DNA of 64,000 nucleotides from Stenocarpella maydis (lineage: Eukaryota > Ascomycota > Sordariomycetes > Diaporthales > Diaporthaceae), in assembly GCA_002270565.1 (NCBI GenBank), contig NQMI01000102.1, positions 1 to 64,000 of the forward strand, given 5' to 3'. The position numbers were made by a program, and so were the translations under genes. Shown piece after piece: positions 46,715 to 58,727 of the stretch (its first letter is position 1; every line of letters begins with the position of its first letter). The notes below the pieces were generated by a model, which did not search any database, was not told the DNA's origin, and saw only the letters and a list, made by a program, of their open reading frames with translations.

Positions 46715-48044
46715 CTATGGACCCTGGCTGTGGTGTTGCTTCTCTATCAAAGCCCGTATGGAATCGCACACCGCCCCAGCTTTCTGCTCACCCTCAAAGA
46801 CCTGCTGTCCAACCCCTCGACATGGTCCCAATCGTTCCTTGAGCTTCCTCAGCAGCCCTCTCAGGTTAATTAGGTGCATGACGCTCACCTCACGGATTAG
46901 CTGCAGCCGCATCTCAGGGGCCTCCAGCCGGTACCTCCCGACCCATATTACGCCCAAATCGGCCTCGTCTACATCCGCGTCATTCGTCTCACCGTTGCGT
47001 GGCAAGCCACAGAGACCGCCAAGTTGGTCTGATATGCTGACAAAGAGCTGCACGATGGTCGCCACAAGTACTGGGTTATCTGAGCACGTTGAACAGTTGG
47101 TGCAGGAGACAACCTTACTGCAGATGTTCATTGCTTGCCCGAGACTCATGAGATGCATGTCGATCCCTGTTGAGTCGCTCTGTGTCTGTGGATGGCCGAC
47201 GTACTCGAGCACCTTGACAAGTGCTCCGAGGCATTCGCAGCCTTGCTTTTGGGCGTCTGCCTTTTTCAGTGTCTGCTGCATTTCAACCTGCAGAGGCGCA
47301 GTCGAGGGAGCGTTGCCTGGGGGTGAAAGTAGCAGAGTTCCTGGCCATCTGAAGTTATTCATAGTAACCCCTTCAATGAATTCTTTGTCGGCAGCGAACG
47401 CTTGGCCAGAGTTGAAGCAGTCATGGTCGTTCGTGCCCAATAGCGATTGTTCTAGGTCGAACAAAGAATCCTCCCAACTCGAGGACGCAGTTGAGTGTGA
47501 CAGCGAAGCAACCTGACCCACGCCGCCCGTACTTGGCTGCTGTTGTTCTAAGGGTAGCATCGACTCAACATCTAATTCCCCGGATTGTGGTGGACCAGAA
47601 TAGGCGTCAAATGGGTTAGACTGGCTCCCTTGTGAGCGGCCCTGCTGAGGCGAGGCGTTGGGTCTGGGGCTTGATCGTGACTCCCGCCCGGATGAGGCTC
47701 TTGAAGGAGTAATGGAAATGCGGCGCGGCCTTCGCCGGCTCGTTCCCAAGGCTGTCAAGGCATAGGTGCAAGGGATTGAGCTCGCTCGGCAACGATCGCA
47801 GCCGTCCTTGTTCCCGCTACACTTCAGCTGTTCGGGAGGATTTTCTGGTCAGCCAAAGCCATGACCGACCAAACGGCTAAGCGCGGTCCGGGGTTGTTCC
47901 GCCGACACTGACCTTTCTTGCACGACATGGATCACACGCCATCAGTGTGTATCCTCGAGCGTCTAGTCCCGATCCAGGAACAAGATTGACATGCTCCAAG
48001 TTCCGTGTGGTCTCGTTAAGCCGGAATGCCCCAAACATTGACAT
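46715..48044 (-). CDS. Zn2Cys6 transcription factor, AflR-like, cluster regulator
   Basis: Two exons, 48044-47913 and 47827-46715, with an 85-bp GT-AG intron splitting the zinc cluster (a common position). The binuclear cluster is C-x2-C-x6-C-x6-C-x2-C-x6-C at residues 37-64 (CDPCRARK, then LKCSGNKDGCDRC), followed by a basic SRRRPRRIS linker. The first in-frame ATG gives 414 aa; an ATG at 47942, two residues before the first Cys, would give 380 aa, the more typical architecture. The C-terminal half has Cys-rich CECLGALVKVLEYV and SCTNCSTCSDNP segments and long helices, as in the AflR regulatory domain. Such proteins activate their own biosynthetic cluster in the nucleus. It is convergent with the PKS, supporting pathway-specific control. 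Confidence 0.85.
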
Positions 48045-48580
48045 GTCGTCGTGTTAAGCTCGCCTAAAATTGAATCATATATGCCGACCCTAAATTACAA
48101 TTTGAGCTGGTGCCCGGGCCTAAATAAAGGCAATGGCATGCGATTACATTTTTAGGGAAGCGCAGCCGCCACATCTATGCATTAAGGCGACATTAACTCG
48201 TCAGACACCCATGCGCCTGCCAGTCCCTTACGTACGGCAAGGTAAGCGCGTACTCCTTCAGGATCGCAGGCTAGCTTTTCCCTTATCGCGAAATACCTGG
48301 AGGTGTGGGGCTACCACAACAATGAATATAGAGTGTTTCACGAGAAGACTGTAATCTAGGCCCCGGCAAGGCAATACCGAAATGGCACCATGCCGCAGCA
48401 CGATACAACATCATGATTCGTATATAAGTCCATTAGAGTTACCTCTGTATACAGAGTCACAGCCTGGGAGGGCTTAGAAGCAGGTATGAGTCAGTCATGA
48501 GTCCTGTAGATAAAAAGGCGGCATATAGCGCAAGGGCTTACTAGTCCGCCTGATAAACTTGAAAAAGTAGACCGAATAGT
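48045..48580. promoter_or_regulatory. regulator upstream region
   Basis: GC-balanced DNA upstream of the regulator; the 48133-48354 open frame has no features. It ends where AT-rich decayed DNA begins. Confidence 0.4.
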
Positions 48581-49213
48581 TTAATAAGGCAGGGGCCTGA
48601 AGAGGTATAAAAAAAGAATTAATGAAATATAATATCTCTTAAAGTAATTATATAATATAATGAAGTATAAAATTAATTTACATCAACTTTACAGGTGTAT
48701 TAGAATATTTAATTTATATAACGTAGTTTACCAGTAAGTAGACTGTATTAGTAAGTGGATTAATTTTGCAATATTTACTAACTTTTATTAATCCTAACAC
48801 CCACCTAGGGCTAAGTAACTAATAAAAGTTAGCACTAATTAGTACTAATTATCCTTAATTGCTTAATTCTAATTAATTTTGCTAATTTAGAGGTATTTAT
48901 AGGGCTATATTACTAGTTTAAATAGGCTAACTTGTAAAAACAAAATTATACTTTATACTAAGTAATGATAACTTTACTTTTAAATTCTTAGTCTATTATA
49001 AACTATCAATATATATCAATTTATACTAATTAGTACTAACTAGGCTAAATTTATTATAATACAATTAGAATCTAATGTATTAAACCTTTCTTTCTCTTTC
49101 TTATATATTCTTATATTATACCTTGCCTTATTATAATTACTACAGCTTTAATTACTCAATCTATTATAAACCACCTCCTTAATATTCCTACTAATTGTAC
49201 TAGCTAGCTACTT
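48581..49213. other. AT-rich decayed DNA, no gene
   Basis: TpA-rich sequence with stops in all frames, forming the right edge of the metabolite gene island. No recognisable element apart from the R1 repeat that follows. Confidence 0.45.
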
Positions 49214-49798
49214 CTGTTAAACGGAACCGCTCAGCAGGGCGTTGGCACTTCCTGCAAGGAGTTACCCTAGACTTCTTGTAAGGAGTTACCCTAGACTTCT
49301 AGTAAGGAGTTACCCTAGACTTCTTGCGAGTCAGGCGATTTTCGCTGAGTACGCCTAGTGCGTGCGCGACGCAAGATGAGTTTGGTGGCCGTGAGTCGAT
49401 TATTTTGGCCTGCATTTGCACCTTAATTCAGACCTCTGCATTACCCTTATTTCTTACCCAAAAAGTATATAACTTAGTGCATTAGATAGCTTGATTTCTG
49501 AAGTTTGTATGTACTTAATTTGGGCATTACCAGGGCTATGGTTGGCTGGTGGCTTGGAACCAAAGATGGTGTGTTGGAAGGGCGAATTCTCCGGCATTTG
49601 CAAATTTGCACCAGAGCCTACCGCAGCGTGCCCAGGGGTGAGACAGGGTCGGAGGGTATATAAGGAGGGCTTACAGAAGCCCAACTTAATTCAATACAAA
49701 GTTGTCCAGACCATTGTCAATCGTCCCAATTCGCCTCAGAGCACCACACTGCGACCCTGCCGAAACACACGCTGAACTGAATGCTATTCTATAGCACA
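49214..49798 (+). repeat. R1 solo-LTR-like repeat, copy 3 (cut by N gap)
   Basis: Begins TGTTAAACGGAACC and runs to ATAGCACA at the N gap. It has three AAGGAGTTACCCTAGACTT units near 49255-49325 and a TATAAGGAGGG promoter-like segment near 49660. It is very close to copy 2, so either recent or protected from RIP. Confidence 0.75.
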
Positions 49799-49943
49799 NN
49801 NNNNNNNNNNNNNNNNNNNNNNNNNNNNNNNNNNNNNNNNNNNNNNNNNNNNNNNNNNNNNNNNNNNNNNNNNNNNNNNNNNNNNNNNNNNNNNNNNNNN
49901 NNNNNNNNNNNNNNNNNNNNNNNNNNNNNNNNNNNNNNNNNNN
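49799..49943. other. assembly gap (145 N)
   Basis: Run of N directly after R1 copy 3. Like the gap after copy 2 it begins at the R1 3' end, so a full-length element with two R1 LTRs could lie collapsed in it. Confidence 0.95.
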
Positions 49944-50091
49944 TAAGTATGTAATTAATCTTTGGAATATATTTTTAAATTAATTAAATTCACCCCCTTT
50001 TATAAATATTACTCTTTATATAAAAATAATTTAAAAAGTAAAAAAATACTTAGAAAAATATATATGAGAATAAAGATTAATTACATACTTA
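49944..50091. mobile_element. MITE-like element with 20-bp terminal inverted repeats
   Basis: The left end TAAGTATGTAATTAATCTTT (49944-49963) is a perfect inverted match to 50072-50091. The 148-bp, very AT-rich interior has no coding capacity. The adjacent N gap hides the left flank, so a target duplication cannot be checked. Structure fits a MITE. Confidence 0.6.
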
Positions 50092-50908
50092 ATATTTGAA
50101 ATAGTTTTAATTTATATAAGACATTTATATTTTCATCAAATCTTAAAGTAGTAATTTAAAAGAAAATAAAACCTAAATTAAATTATATAAACTAAAGATT
50201 AAAGAAAGCTATAACATCACTACTAATATAATTAATAGGCCCTTAATGTTTTATATAATATAAGCTAAAATATATTATTAGAAAGAACTTTACTTAAAAG
50301 AAGTAAAAGATAAAATTATTATATAACTAAAACTAAATTAACTTTAAATTTAAATAAGGAAGGCTTAAGATAAAACATTAGTAGAATTTATAAGTATTAA
50401 TTATTAATATGCTTAAGAGGTATACTAGTTATGAATGTAAAGGTTAGGTATATAAAATGGTAATTATAATATAGAAAATTGGAAATCTATATAGAATTAG
50501 GCGTAGTCCAATTAAGGATATGTGGGGGCTACCTGCCATGGGTGCCCAATTTTACCCCACTGCCATAGTGCCCCGCATAAACAGCCAAGGTTGTGGGATT
50601 GGCCGCAGTATTGTTGCTGGCCAGGGGGGCTATAGATACGGTTGATCTTTATGTCAATTCGTGATTTTTAATACATTCTTCCTCGGAGATTATGCCAGAG
50701 GAACGCTTTGTCTCCGGGCCTAGTGTTGATTTGATCGATGTACCCAGCATCGGCTATAACAGAGCATGGTGTGGACTTTATAAAAGCGTAGTTAGAATCC
50801 TCTCTGACTCCTAGACAAATTCTCAAGACATACCTACACTACATTACTAACTACTCCCCCCCCCTCCCCACCCCTCACGAGGCTCACGAGGCATAAACCC
50901 TAGATTCC
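50092..50908. other. AT-rich DNA to 50470, then esterase promoter
   Basis: 50092-50470 is TpA-rich and empty. 50500-50908 is GC-balanced. A TATA-like TTTATAAAAG near 50779 and a pyrimidine tract (CTCCCCCCCCCTCCCC) near 50855 fit a fungal core promoter just upstream of the esterase start. Confidence 0.45.
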
Positions 50909-52557
50909 ATGGATTTTCTCACCGTTCTCGCTGGCTCTGGCGCCCAGAAACCAGTGACTTCCTCCTTTGACTCGAGCTTTTCGCCAGCCTCAATGGGAGT
51001 CGTTGATGCGCGAGCCGCATCATGTAACACACTGAGTTTCGGTTCTCTGACATTGCCCAACATCCAGGTGTTATCGCTGGATGTCTTTCTAAACACCACA
51101 GCTTCATCAGGATCATTGGCTGGCCGTGAAATCTGCCAGGTTACAGTGCACTATACACATCCTGGCCAGAATGATACTGTCAATACCTACATCGGCCTGC
51201 CACTGTTAGCAGCGGAATGGAACGAGCGCTTCAAGATGGTCGGCGGCGGGGGCTGGGGAACAGGCCACACAGAGAACATGTTTCTAGCTGTTGCGGACGG
51301 CTATTCGTCTGTAGCCACAGATGGAGGCCATGATAACCACGCGCCAGTCGCTGACTGGGGCCTTGTCAGTGAAGGCAACGTTAACTGGCCCCTGCTCTGG
51401 AATTTTGCCGTGGACGCACTGGACGAAGGAGCATCGCTGGGAAAATTAGCTACGGAGCTCTATTATGGTATGCCTGCAAAGTACTCCTATTGGCATGGCT
51501 GTTCAACTGGAGGTCGCCAGGGACATATTATGGCACAACAACATCCTGAACAATTTGATGGGATCCTGGCAACTGCGCCAGCAATCAACTGGCAGCACCT
51601 TCCACAACTATTCTGGGGCCCTCTCATGGCAAGACTTCTTGGTAAGTGATTCAATTCGCCACTGTGTACAGGCTGGAAGCCTAACGACTGCCACTAGACA
51701 CAGCACCTCCTGTATGCGCGCTCCAAGCCTTCACAGAAGCTGCGATCAAAGCTTGCGATGAATTAGATGGAGTCGAGGATGGGGTAATTGCTCTACCAGA
51801 GCTTTGCGACTTCGACGCGCAGTCCTTGATTAACAACACTATCAACTGCACTGAGCCGAGCGGCTCCATTGTCATCACACCGAAGCATGCTGAGCTGGTT
51901 AATGCTATTTGGAAAGGACCGACATCTAATGAGGGCAGACTTCTGTGGTATGGAATGGCAAAGGAGGCTTCTTTGACAATGCTCCTGAGGTCATCGTGCG
52001 AAACCGTGGACAACTGTACTGTTGTCCCATACTCCATCCCTGAGGACTGGATCAGAGTCTTTGTGGCCAAGAACACATCACTAGACCTGAGCGTTTTGAC
52101 CAGAAGCGAGTACGACAGACTGTACCGCGCATCCGTCGCTCAGTATGCCTCAGTCATTGGGACCGATAATCCGGATTTGACTGACCTGCGGAACGCTGGA
52201 ACGAAATTGCTCACCTTCCACGGCACGGCCGACCCGATACTCACTTACCATGGAACTGTCGACTATTATGAGCGAGTTAAACAGCTTGATCCAAACGTCA
52301 CAGATTACTACCGGCTGTTTCTCGCACCTGGAGTAGAGCATTGTGGTCTGGGGCCAGGGCTCGACCCTCATCTTACTATCTTCGATTCCCTCCGTGCTTG
52401 GGTTGAAAATGGAACAGCACCGGACACTATACCCGCTACAGGGCCAGCAGTTGGTGATAAGAATGCTACTCGCGAGGTCGAACTGTGCCTATACCCTCGA
52501 CAGCTTACCTTTGTCGGCACCGACCCAAATGATGCAAGTTCTTTCACTTGCGAGTGA
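50909..52557 (+). CDS. tannase/feruloyl esterase family protein
   Basis: Two exons, 50909-51641 and 51698-52557, joined by a 56-bp GT-AG intron, give 530 aa. The catalytic set of the tannase family is visible: Ser199 in HGCSTGGRQG preceded by Cys198, Asp423 in HGTADPIL, and His459 followed by Cys460 in GVEHCGLG. The Cys-Ser and His-Cys pairing forms the family's characteristic disulfide next to the active site. Several N-x-S/T sites occur. The family hydrolyses ester bonds of plant phenolics (gallate, ferulate). No convincing signal peptide starts at the chosen Met, unusual for a secreted esterase, so an upstream exon or altered start is possible. The gene is convergent with a GH11 xylanase, together suggesting plant cell-wall attack. 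Confidence 0.85.
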
Positions 52558-52749
52558 AACGGTCACTACCTAGATATCGTGGACGGCAGGTGGCCCCCAA
52601 TAGCAGTGCTGATCAAGGGATCAAGGAGTGGACATAGTCATTCACGCGATTCGCCTATCGAAGTGTAATCCTTGATGGACACCGAGTCAATGACTTTTGT
52701 ATTGATATAGAAGGCAAATTACTGCCCCTTTAGCCCAATATATTTGAAC

Positions 52750-53445
52750 CTACTGCAGGCTTATGTTCGACGAACCACTGCTTCCATTTCCCCCCGCTGC
52801 CGTATATCCTTCAGTGGCAAGAATCATGTAGTTATGATTTCCCAGCCTCAGTCCCGCCTTGGCCCACTCATCAAAGTGCCGTTGCATCGTCACAGATCCT
52901 CCCACTCGCTTCTCCTGCCTGACAGACCAGTACTGCTGAAAGGTTCTTGTACCTTCAATCGAAGGCTTATTGACTCGCGTACTCTGGAAGATCTCATACG
53001 TGCCTTCCGCAAAGGTGAAGTTCCCCTTGGAAGTCCACGGCTCGTTCGGGGCCAGGTCGCCGTGAGACTCGATCACGTAATACTCGATCAACGGATTCTG
53101 GGTCCATCCATACACAGCCAGATATCCCGGTCCGGTCGGGGTGTAGGTCCCGGTGTAGGTGACGACCCGGCCGCTGCCTCGGCTCCATCCCTTTCCGCAC
53201 ACAAAGCCGCCCGTGCCGGACCATTGTGTCGAGTAGGTCCCGCCGTTGCCGTTGGTACAGCGGAGATTGATGCCGCCTTCGGACCAGTTGGACCAGTACC
53301 AGCCTTGTCGCTTAGTGAGGCCTCGTTCGACGACCAGGTCGGGTTCATCGTTGCTCAGGGGCAATGGCGATGTCAGCGCTGACATGCACGCAGCCAGCAC
53401 CCATCCTATTACTGCAAGCAGGGAGGAGAAAATCATAATGATCAT
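52750..53445 (-). CDS. GH11 endo-1,4-beta-xylanase, secreted
   Basis: A single-exon 231-aa protein. Residues 1-24 form a signal peptide (hydrophobic FSSLLAVIGWVLAAC), followed by a propeptide ending in Lys45-Arg46, a Kex2-type site just before QGWYWSNW. The jelly-roll core contains the two GH11 glutamates: nucleophile Glu121 in PLIEYY and acid/base Glu212 in ATEGY. The thumb region and the C-terminal GSSGSSNISL strand are present. Catalytic-domain size fits the family, with no carbohydrate-binding module. A second ATG three codons in (53436) is an equal start candidate. It hydrolyses xylan outside the cell. The gene ends 192 bp from the convergent esterase. Confidence 0.92.
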   Translation of the reverse strand: MIIMIFSSLLAVIGWVLAACMSALTSPLPLSNDEPDLVVERGLTKRQGWYWSNWSEGGINLRCTNGNGGTYSTQWSGTGGFVCGKGWSRGSGRVVTYTGTYTPTGPGYLAVYGWTQNPLIEYYVIESHGDLAPNEPWTSKGNFTFAEGTYEIFQSTRVNKPSIEGTRTFQQYWSVRQEKRVGGSVTMQRHFDEWAKAGLRLGNHNYMILATEGYTAAGGNGSSGSSNISLQ

Positions 53446-54779
53446 TGACTGGATTCCTGTTAGTTAGTTCAAGTTGTTTTATTGACAACGGAAAAAGTCT
53501 GGCATCCTGCAACCCATATAATATAGTTCGGGGAAGAGATTGTACTGGGTAGTTCAATCAGAATAACTGTCACGATATAAGTCTAGGGGTACTATACAGG
53601 GTGTGTCGGCACACTTTTTCCCTATTAGTACAGTGGTCTTTGTCGTGTGACAATAACCATACCAATCCCACCTGAACTGATATACCGGGACTCGTATTCC
53701 GTCGATTAAACGGGAGTTAGCGGCGCATACGGCCGTGTCGGACTCCGGAACAGGAATGCCAATATACCAGACACTTTCTAGACATTTTAGCCGGATTTGC
53801 CTTGCACCTGACTACTTTATCTGGGATAGGTCCGGGTACATTTTGAACTTTCCCCACCTAGCCAATACGTGTGTATATGATTGTCGGTCTTTCCCGATCA
53901 TTTCACCCTTAATTCGTAGACCTGCTGTCTTAAATCATCATTAGTCTTAGATCATCATTAGAAACAGCCCAACATGAATGTTGTGAATCCTGCCAGTTTA
54001 TATTGCTGCCAAGGCCTCGTGATGTATCTGTACCCAGTTTCCATGCAACTACAGGTTATGTTGAGAACATGCTGCTGTGGCCGCCGAACTGGACTGGCAC
54101 GGGACGCTTTTTTTCCGGCGGCCAGTCAAGTGAGGATATGTCACAGCCAGGTACCCGGTACCAGCCTTTTCTGCACCGCCTGCAACCCAACGGTGCGCCT
54201 TTCTTAAAACCCGTCCTCTGCAGACGCAAGATTCCCGAAAACCTCGTGTCTATGTTGGTCACTTCAGCTCTTTATAATGGTGAATACATAGGTTATTATA
54301 ATATGTTATAGTAGCTTATACCGATTATTATACTGATATGAATTCAAGAAGGCAGAATATAATCTTTGGAAGAGGGGCATACAATTGTACTGATATGTAG
54401 AGATGCTTCAGGGAAACGTATCAAGTATTTGAAGCGTTTTTGGAGGCTGAGAGCTTTTAATGGCATAATAAAATATCGTATACATGAGAGTCCGGCTAGG
54501 CCATGGGCTTTTAGGTTTTCAAGAATAACGGCACCTCAAGATACTGAAACAGGAAGCTAAATAGATGGCCATGGCTGTCCAGGTAGAATAGAATAGATAT
54601 TGATACATCTCCTGCATTTTAACATGGAATTAATCAATTATCCTAGGTATACAGTCACGGGACTTCAGATATAAATGTAATGATCAGAGGGTTTCCGAGT
54701 ACATTAAACCTAAAAATCCAAGGGTTTATGTTCGGAATACATTGTTAGGCGGTTGTTAAGCAATATTGTTAACTAATAA
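53446..54779. other. xylanase upstream region and intergenic DNA
   Basis: 1.3 kb with no supported gene. Overlapping short frames at 53974-54311 show no recognisable domain. The DNA becomes AT-rich after 54280 toward the gypsy relic. Confidence 0.45.
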
Positions 54780-55119
54780 TAATCACTAGCTATGAGGCTA
54801 TCTAATGCTAGGCTTGAATACTTAGATTAATGACTAAAGAGTCTGTTTTAAGAAAACTATCTACTATAGTGATAACCATATCCGTATATATATTCCAACT
54901 CTTCAGTGGCTCGATGAAATCAATGGTAATACTATTGATTGGGTGCTGCTTGATGAAATCAATATAGATCCTATCGATCCTAGTGGGTCCTTAATCCTAA
55001 CCCTAATAAGGTGGCGTTACTGATTGGATCAGGTAGGGCGCTCTTTTCAGGGGCCACTTCCCGACCTATAGGGTTGTCTTCTGCAGTAATTAGCCGCTAA
55101 TATATGTTAGCTCATAATA
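54780..55119 (-). repeat. gypsy LTR (3' side of minus-strand element)
   Basis: Its plus-strand sequence contains ATACTTAGATTAATGACTAA, as in the LTR at 29660. It ends CTCATAATA, a decayed form of the GGTTCATAACA boundary at 29931 and 58864. The left edge is approximate. Confidence 0.5.
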
Positions 55120-55224
55120 CTATCTCCTTTCTTGCTTCTTTTATCCTTAAAAGTATTCCATAAGTTATTTTCGCTCATCCATATTCTTATTTACTCCTTC
55201 CTAATTTATTATATCGGGTAGGGT

Positions 55225-55873
55225 CATTAAGTCTCATCTTGTGAAATCCTTCTCTATTGCTAAGCATAAGGCTGCTCTTCTTTTTGCTATTACCTCAAAG
55301 GGCAGCATTATCCCTATGCCTTATTCCTATTACAAAAAGCACAACCTAGCCAAGGACTGCAAGATTACAGATTCAAAATCCATTCGCTATTGGACCTATA
55401 TTCACCTTAATTTATCCAATTATAATATCTAAGGTCTTACTCCTGATTAGTTAAACAAGGTCACCCTAATATACCATCGATTAGAGGAGGAGTTGGAGGC
55501 CGTGGAAGAGGAGGCTCAACGGCTAAACGCGAGAATTCTGCGCCTTCACAAGCAGAAGCAGTTATAGTATAAGAAGATAATGCATGCGGTTCATTAAGGC
55601 ATCAATAATATAGAGGAGTTAGAGCGGGTGGAGAAGGAGAAGGCCAAAGCAGAGCAGAGGCAGATTGCTAAGCAGTCCGCCAAGGTTGTTCACTATAGTT
55701 CCACCAAGGAGGCTGGTGGGATAGTAGCACAGGAGGCGTGGCTGCATTCTAAGGGTGAAGTAGGAGTTTTTAATTGGAGTTCCTTAATGGATAATAGTAC
55801 TAGTTGGTCTGAATTTGTAGGTACTGGTAATAAGGGTAGTAAAGGAAATGCGCCTATAGGTAGCTCATCTTAG
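55225..55873 (+). pseudogene. opposite-strand coiled-coil ORF inside gypsy element
   Basis: Decayed open frames read on the plus strand, against the gypsy pol. An N-terminal segment once rich in Cys positions (55241-55432) leads into a long charged helix near 55470-55640 (YHRLEEELEAVEEEAQRLNA, then RILRLHKQKQ), then ELERVEKEKAKAEQRQIA, and finally a Ser/Gly/Trp-containing tail (55628-55873). This matches the layout of a Cys-motif plus coiled-coil protein often found in fungal repeat DNA. Similar charged-helix sequence recurs at 62935-63260 next to another gypsy chromodomain. Internal stops make this copy non-functional. Its role in the element is unknown. Confidence 0.5.
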
Positions 55874-58210
55874 TGCCTAATTCTTATTACTGAGAATAAA
55901 ACTTATTTGATCATTATCTAACTAGTCCTAGTTCCTGGCTGTCTTTAGTTTACTAATTGTACTATATCATTCTAATCTTGTTTTCCTATAACTAGTATTC
56001 GATAGGGTATAGGGTGTGGATACTGGTATTCATTTAGATGGGTTTTAGGTATAACTAGTATTTGGGTTGTTAGTTGGATAGGGCAACTAGTATTAGTATG
56101 CTTTTCCAAGGGGTTAACTGGTTGCTAGCTTCTGTGTATTCCCATTGTAACTAACTAGTCTTTTATTAGTTGTTTTCCCTATTTAAGCTGTGAAGTCCGG
56201 GGTTTATTATATGGTTTCATTATAATGTTGGTTTATTATGGTTTGTTGTATATGGGGTCTTTAGACTGCATTTCTGATTTCTAGGACTGTTCCATAGTGG
56301 TTTGTGTATAGTACTTTTTGAGTTCATTGTAATGGTGGGTTAAGTTTTAGGCTGGTTCCTATGTATTCTCGCTAGAGTTATAGCCTTTCCACTTGATAAG
56401 GTACTCTATTATCCCTTAGTGCTATCTTAAGTCTATAATATTTTCCACTTTATATTCCTTATTATATTTATTAAGTATTTTAATCTATATTTTAAGTTCT
56501 ACATTCTTGGGTGCTAGTTCTAAGAGTAAGATGTGAAAGACTGGGTGTTATTTTATTCCCTTAGGTAGCAAGAGTTTATAGTTAGTATCTGAACGTTTTC
56601 TCGAAATTTTAAAGGGGCTGATTTTCTTATAGTTAAGCTTTTTATTAGGTTGCTTGATTTTAATGTTTTAGCAAAGGAGGTAGACCTTATCTCCCTCCTT
56701 AAGAATTAGTCCCTTAATTCTTTTTTAATTTATATATTCTAATATTTATTCTTATATAAAAGAAAGTTCTGCTTAAATATCCTTCTAGATTTATCTAATT
56801 TATATTACTTTTTATTTCACTAATTCTACTAGGGTATTATCTAGCAGTAATTCATAGTATGACTGAGGTTTATACCCATAGAATACAAAGAAAGGTGACT
56901 ACTTAGTTGTGTTAGTAGTTACGCTATTATAGGCAAACTATACTAATAATAACAGTTTAACCTAATTATCCTATAATTAGTTAATATAATATTAGAGGTA
57001 TTATTCTATAATCTAGTTAATTCATTCCATTTATTCATTTATTTATAGGTATGCTATTATTAAGAGCTTGTGCTTTATTTCAAGTTGCTTTATTAGTAAC
57101 TTCTAAAAGTTTAATGTAAAAAGCTTATCCCTATATAAGATGATTTCATATAGCATTCTATAGTTGCTTATAATAATTCATAAGAATATATATGCAAGTT
57201 CTTCTACAGTGCTAGCTTCCTTATATGGTATAAAGTATGCATACTTGCTTAGTCTACAAACCACTACCAGAATACTATCATATAGTACTTTAGTTAAGGG
57301 TTCTCATAAGAGAGGTAGCTTAATGATGAAGTCCAGGCTAATAGATAACCATATAGCCGTAGGTATTAGTAGGGGTTTCAGCAATCCATATAGTTTATAT
57401 CTGGAGGCCTTATTTTTATTACATAAGTTGCATTTGCTAATAATATCTTAAACCTTCTTTTTAAGGTTAGGGATCCAATAATTCTGCTAAATCCTTTTAA
57501 TTATTGCTATAATACCTTAGTAGCCATATACTAGTACCTTATATATTTCTATAATTAACTCATCTTATTCTTTTAGATTGGTAGGGGTTTTTCTAGTTTA
57601 AAAGTTAACTCTAATCATAGTATCAAGTTTGCAGTTAAGAATAAGGCTTCCATCTTCTTAGGTTTTAAATACTATCCATTCCATAAGTAAATCCTTATCC
57701 TAATAATCAGGTCTTCAACTAAGTACATCTACTCTCACGTTCTTAACTCCATCCATATAGATAATCTTAATATCAAATTATAACAAGAACTCTATATATC
57801 TGACTTATCATTTATTAAGAGTCCTAATCATTATAAAGGTTGTAAGATTCTTATAATCCATATAGAGTTTAATCTGCTTTTTGGCTCCTATAAGGTAGTA
57901 TTGCTATTCCTAGAATATATATACTATAGCCATAAATTCCTTATCTAATATGGTATAGTGGGTTTCTAATCTATTAAACTTGTTACTAAAGTTTATAATA
58001 ATATATATCCTTCCTTAGTTATCTTTTTAAATAAGTTCTCCGCCTGCAGCATCATCTAAGGCATCTATATGGATTTTAAATTCCTTCTCTAGGTTAGCTT
58101 CGTTAAGTATAGGGTCTTCCGTAACCTTATCCTTAAGTATCTAGAAAGCTCATTATTTAGTATCTATCTATCTAAAGGCATAATCCTTCTTAATAAGGTC
58201 TATTAATAGT

Positions 58211-58727
58211 TGTTAAACGGAACCGCTCAGCAAGGAGTTACCCTAGACTTGCGAGTCAGGCGATTTTCGCTAAGTACGCCCAGTGCGTGCGTGACGCAAG
58301 ATGAGTTTGGTGGCCGTGAGTCGATTATTTTGGTCTGCATTTGCACCTTAATTTCAGACCTCTGCATTACCCTTATTTCTTATCCAAATAGTATGTAACT
58401 TGATTTATTGGATAGCTTGATTTCTGAAGTTCATATATAGTTAATTTGGGTATTGCTAGGGCTATGGTCGGCTGGTGGCTTGGAACCAAAGATGGTGTGT
58501 CGGAAGGGCGAATTTTCCGGCATTTGCAAATTTGCACCAGAGCCTACCGCAGCGTGCCCAGGGGTGAGACGACGTCGGAGGGTATATAAGGAGGGCTTAC
58601 AGAAGCCCAACTTAATTCAATACAAAGTTGTCCAGACCATTATCAATCATCCCAATTCGCCTCAGAGCATCATACTGCGACCCTGTCGGAAAACACACGC
58701 TGAACTGTATGCTATTTCATAGCAGAT
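58211..58727 (+). repeat. R1 solo-LTR-like repeat, copy 4
   Basis: Begins TGTTAAACGGAACC but has only one GGAGTTACCCTAGACTT unit. It retains the TATAAGGAGGG segment near 58583. Its 3' end is degraded (ATTTCATAGCAG). It sits between gypsy reverse transcriptase and 5' LTR. Confidence 0.75.

Noticed and set aside
52744..53382. Plus-strand 212-aa open frame antisense to the xylanase
   Set aside because: The minus-strand frame encodes a complete GH11 enzyme with signal peptide and both catalytic glutamates; the plus frame is a shadow.
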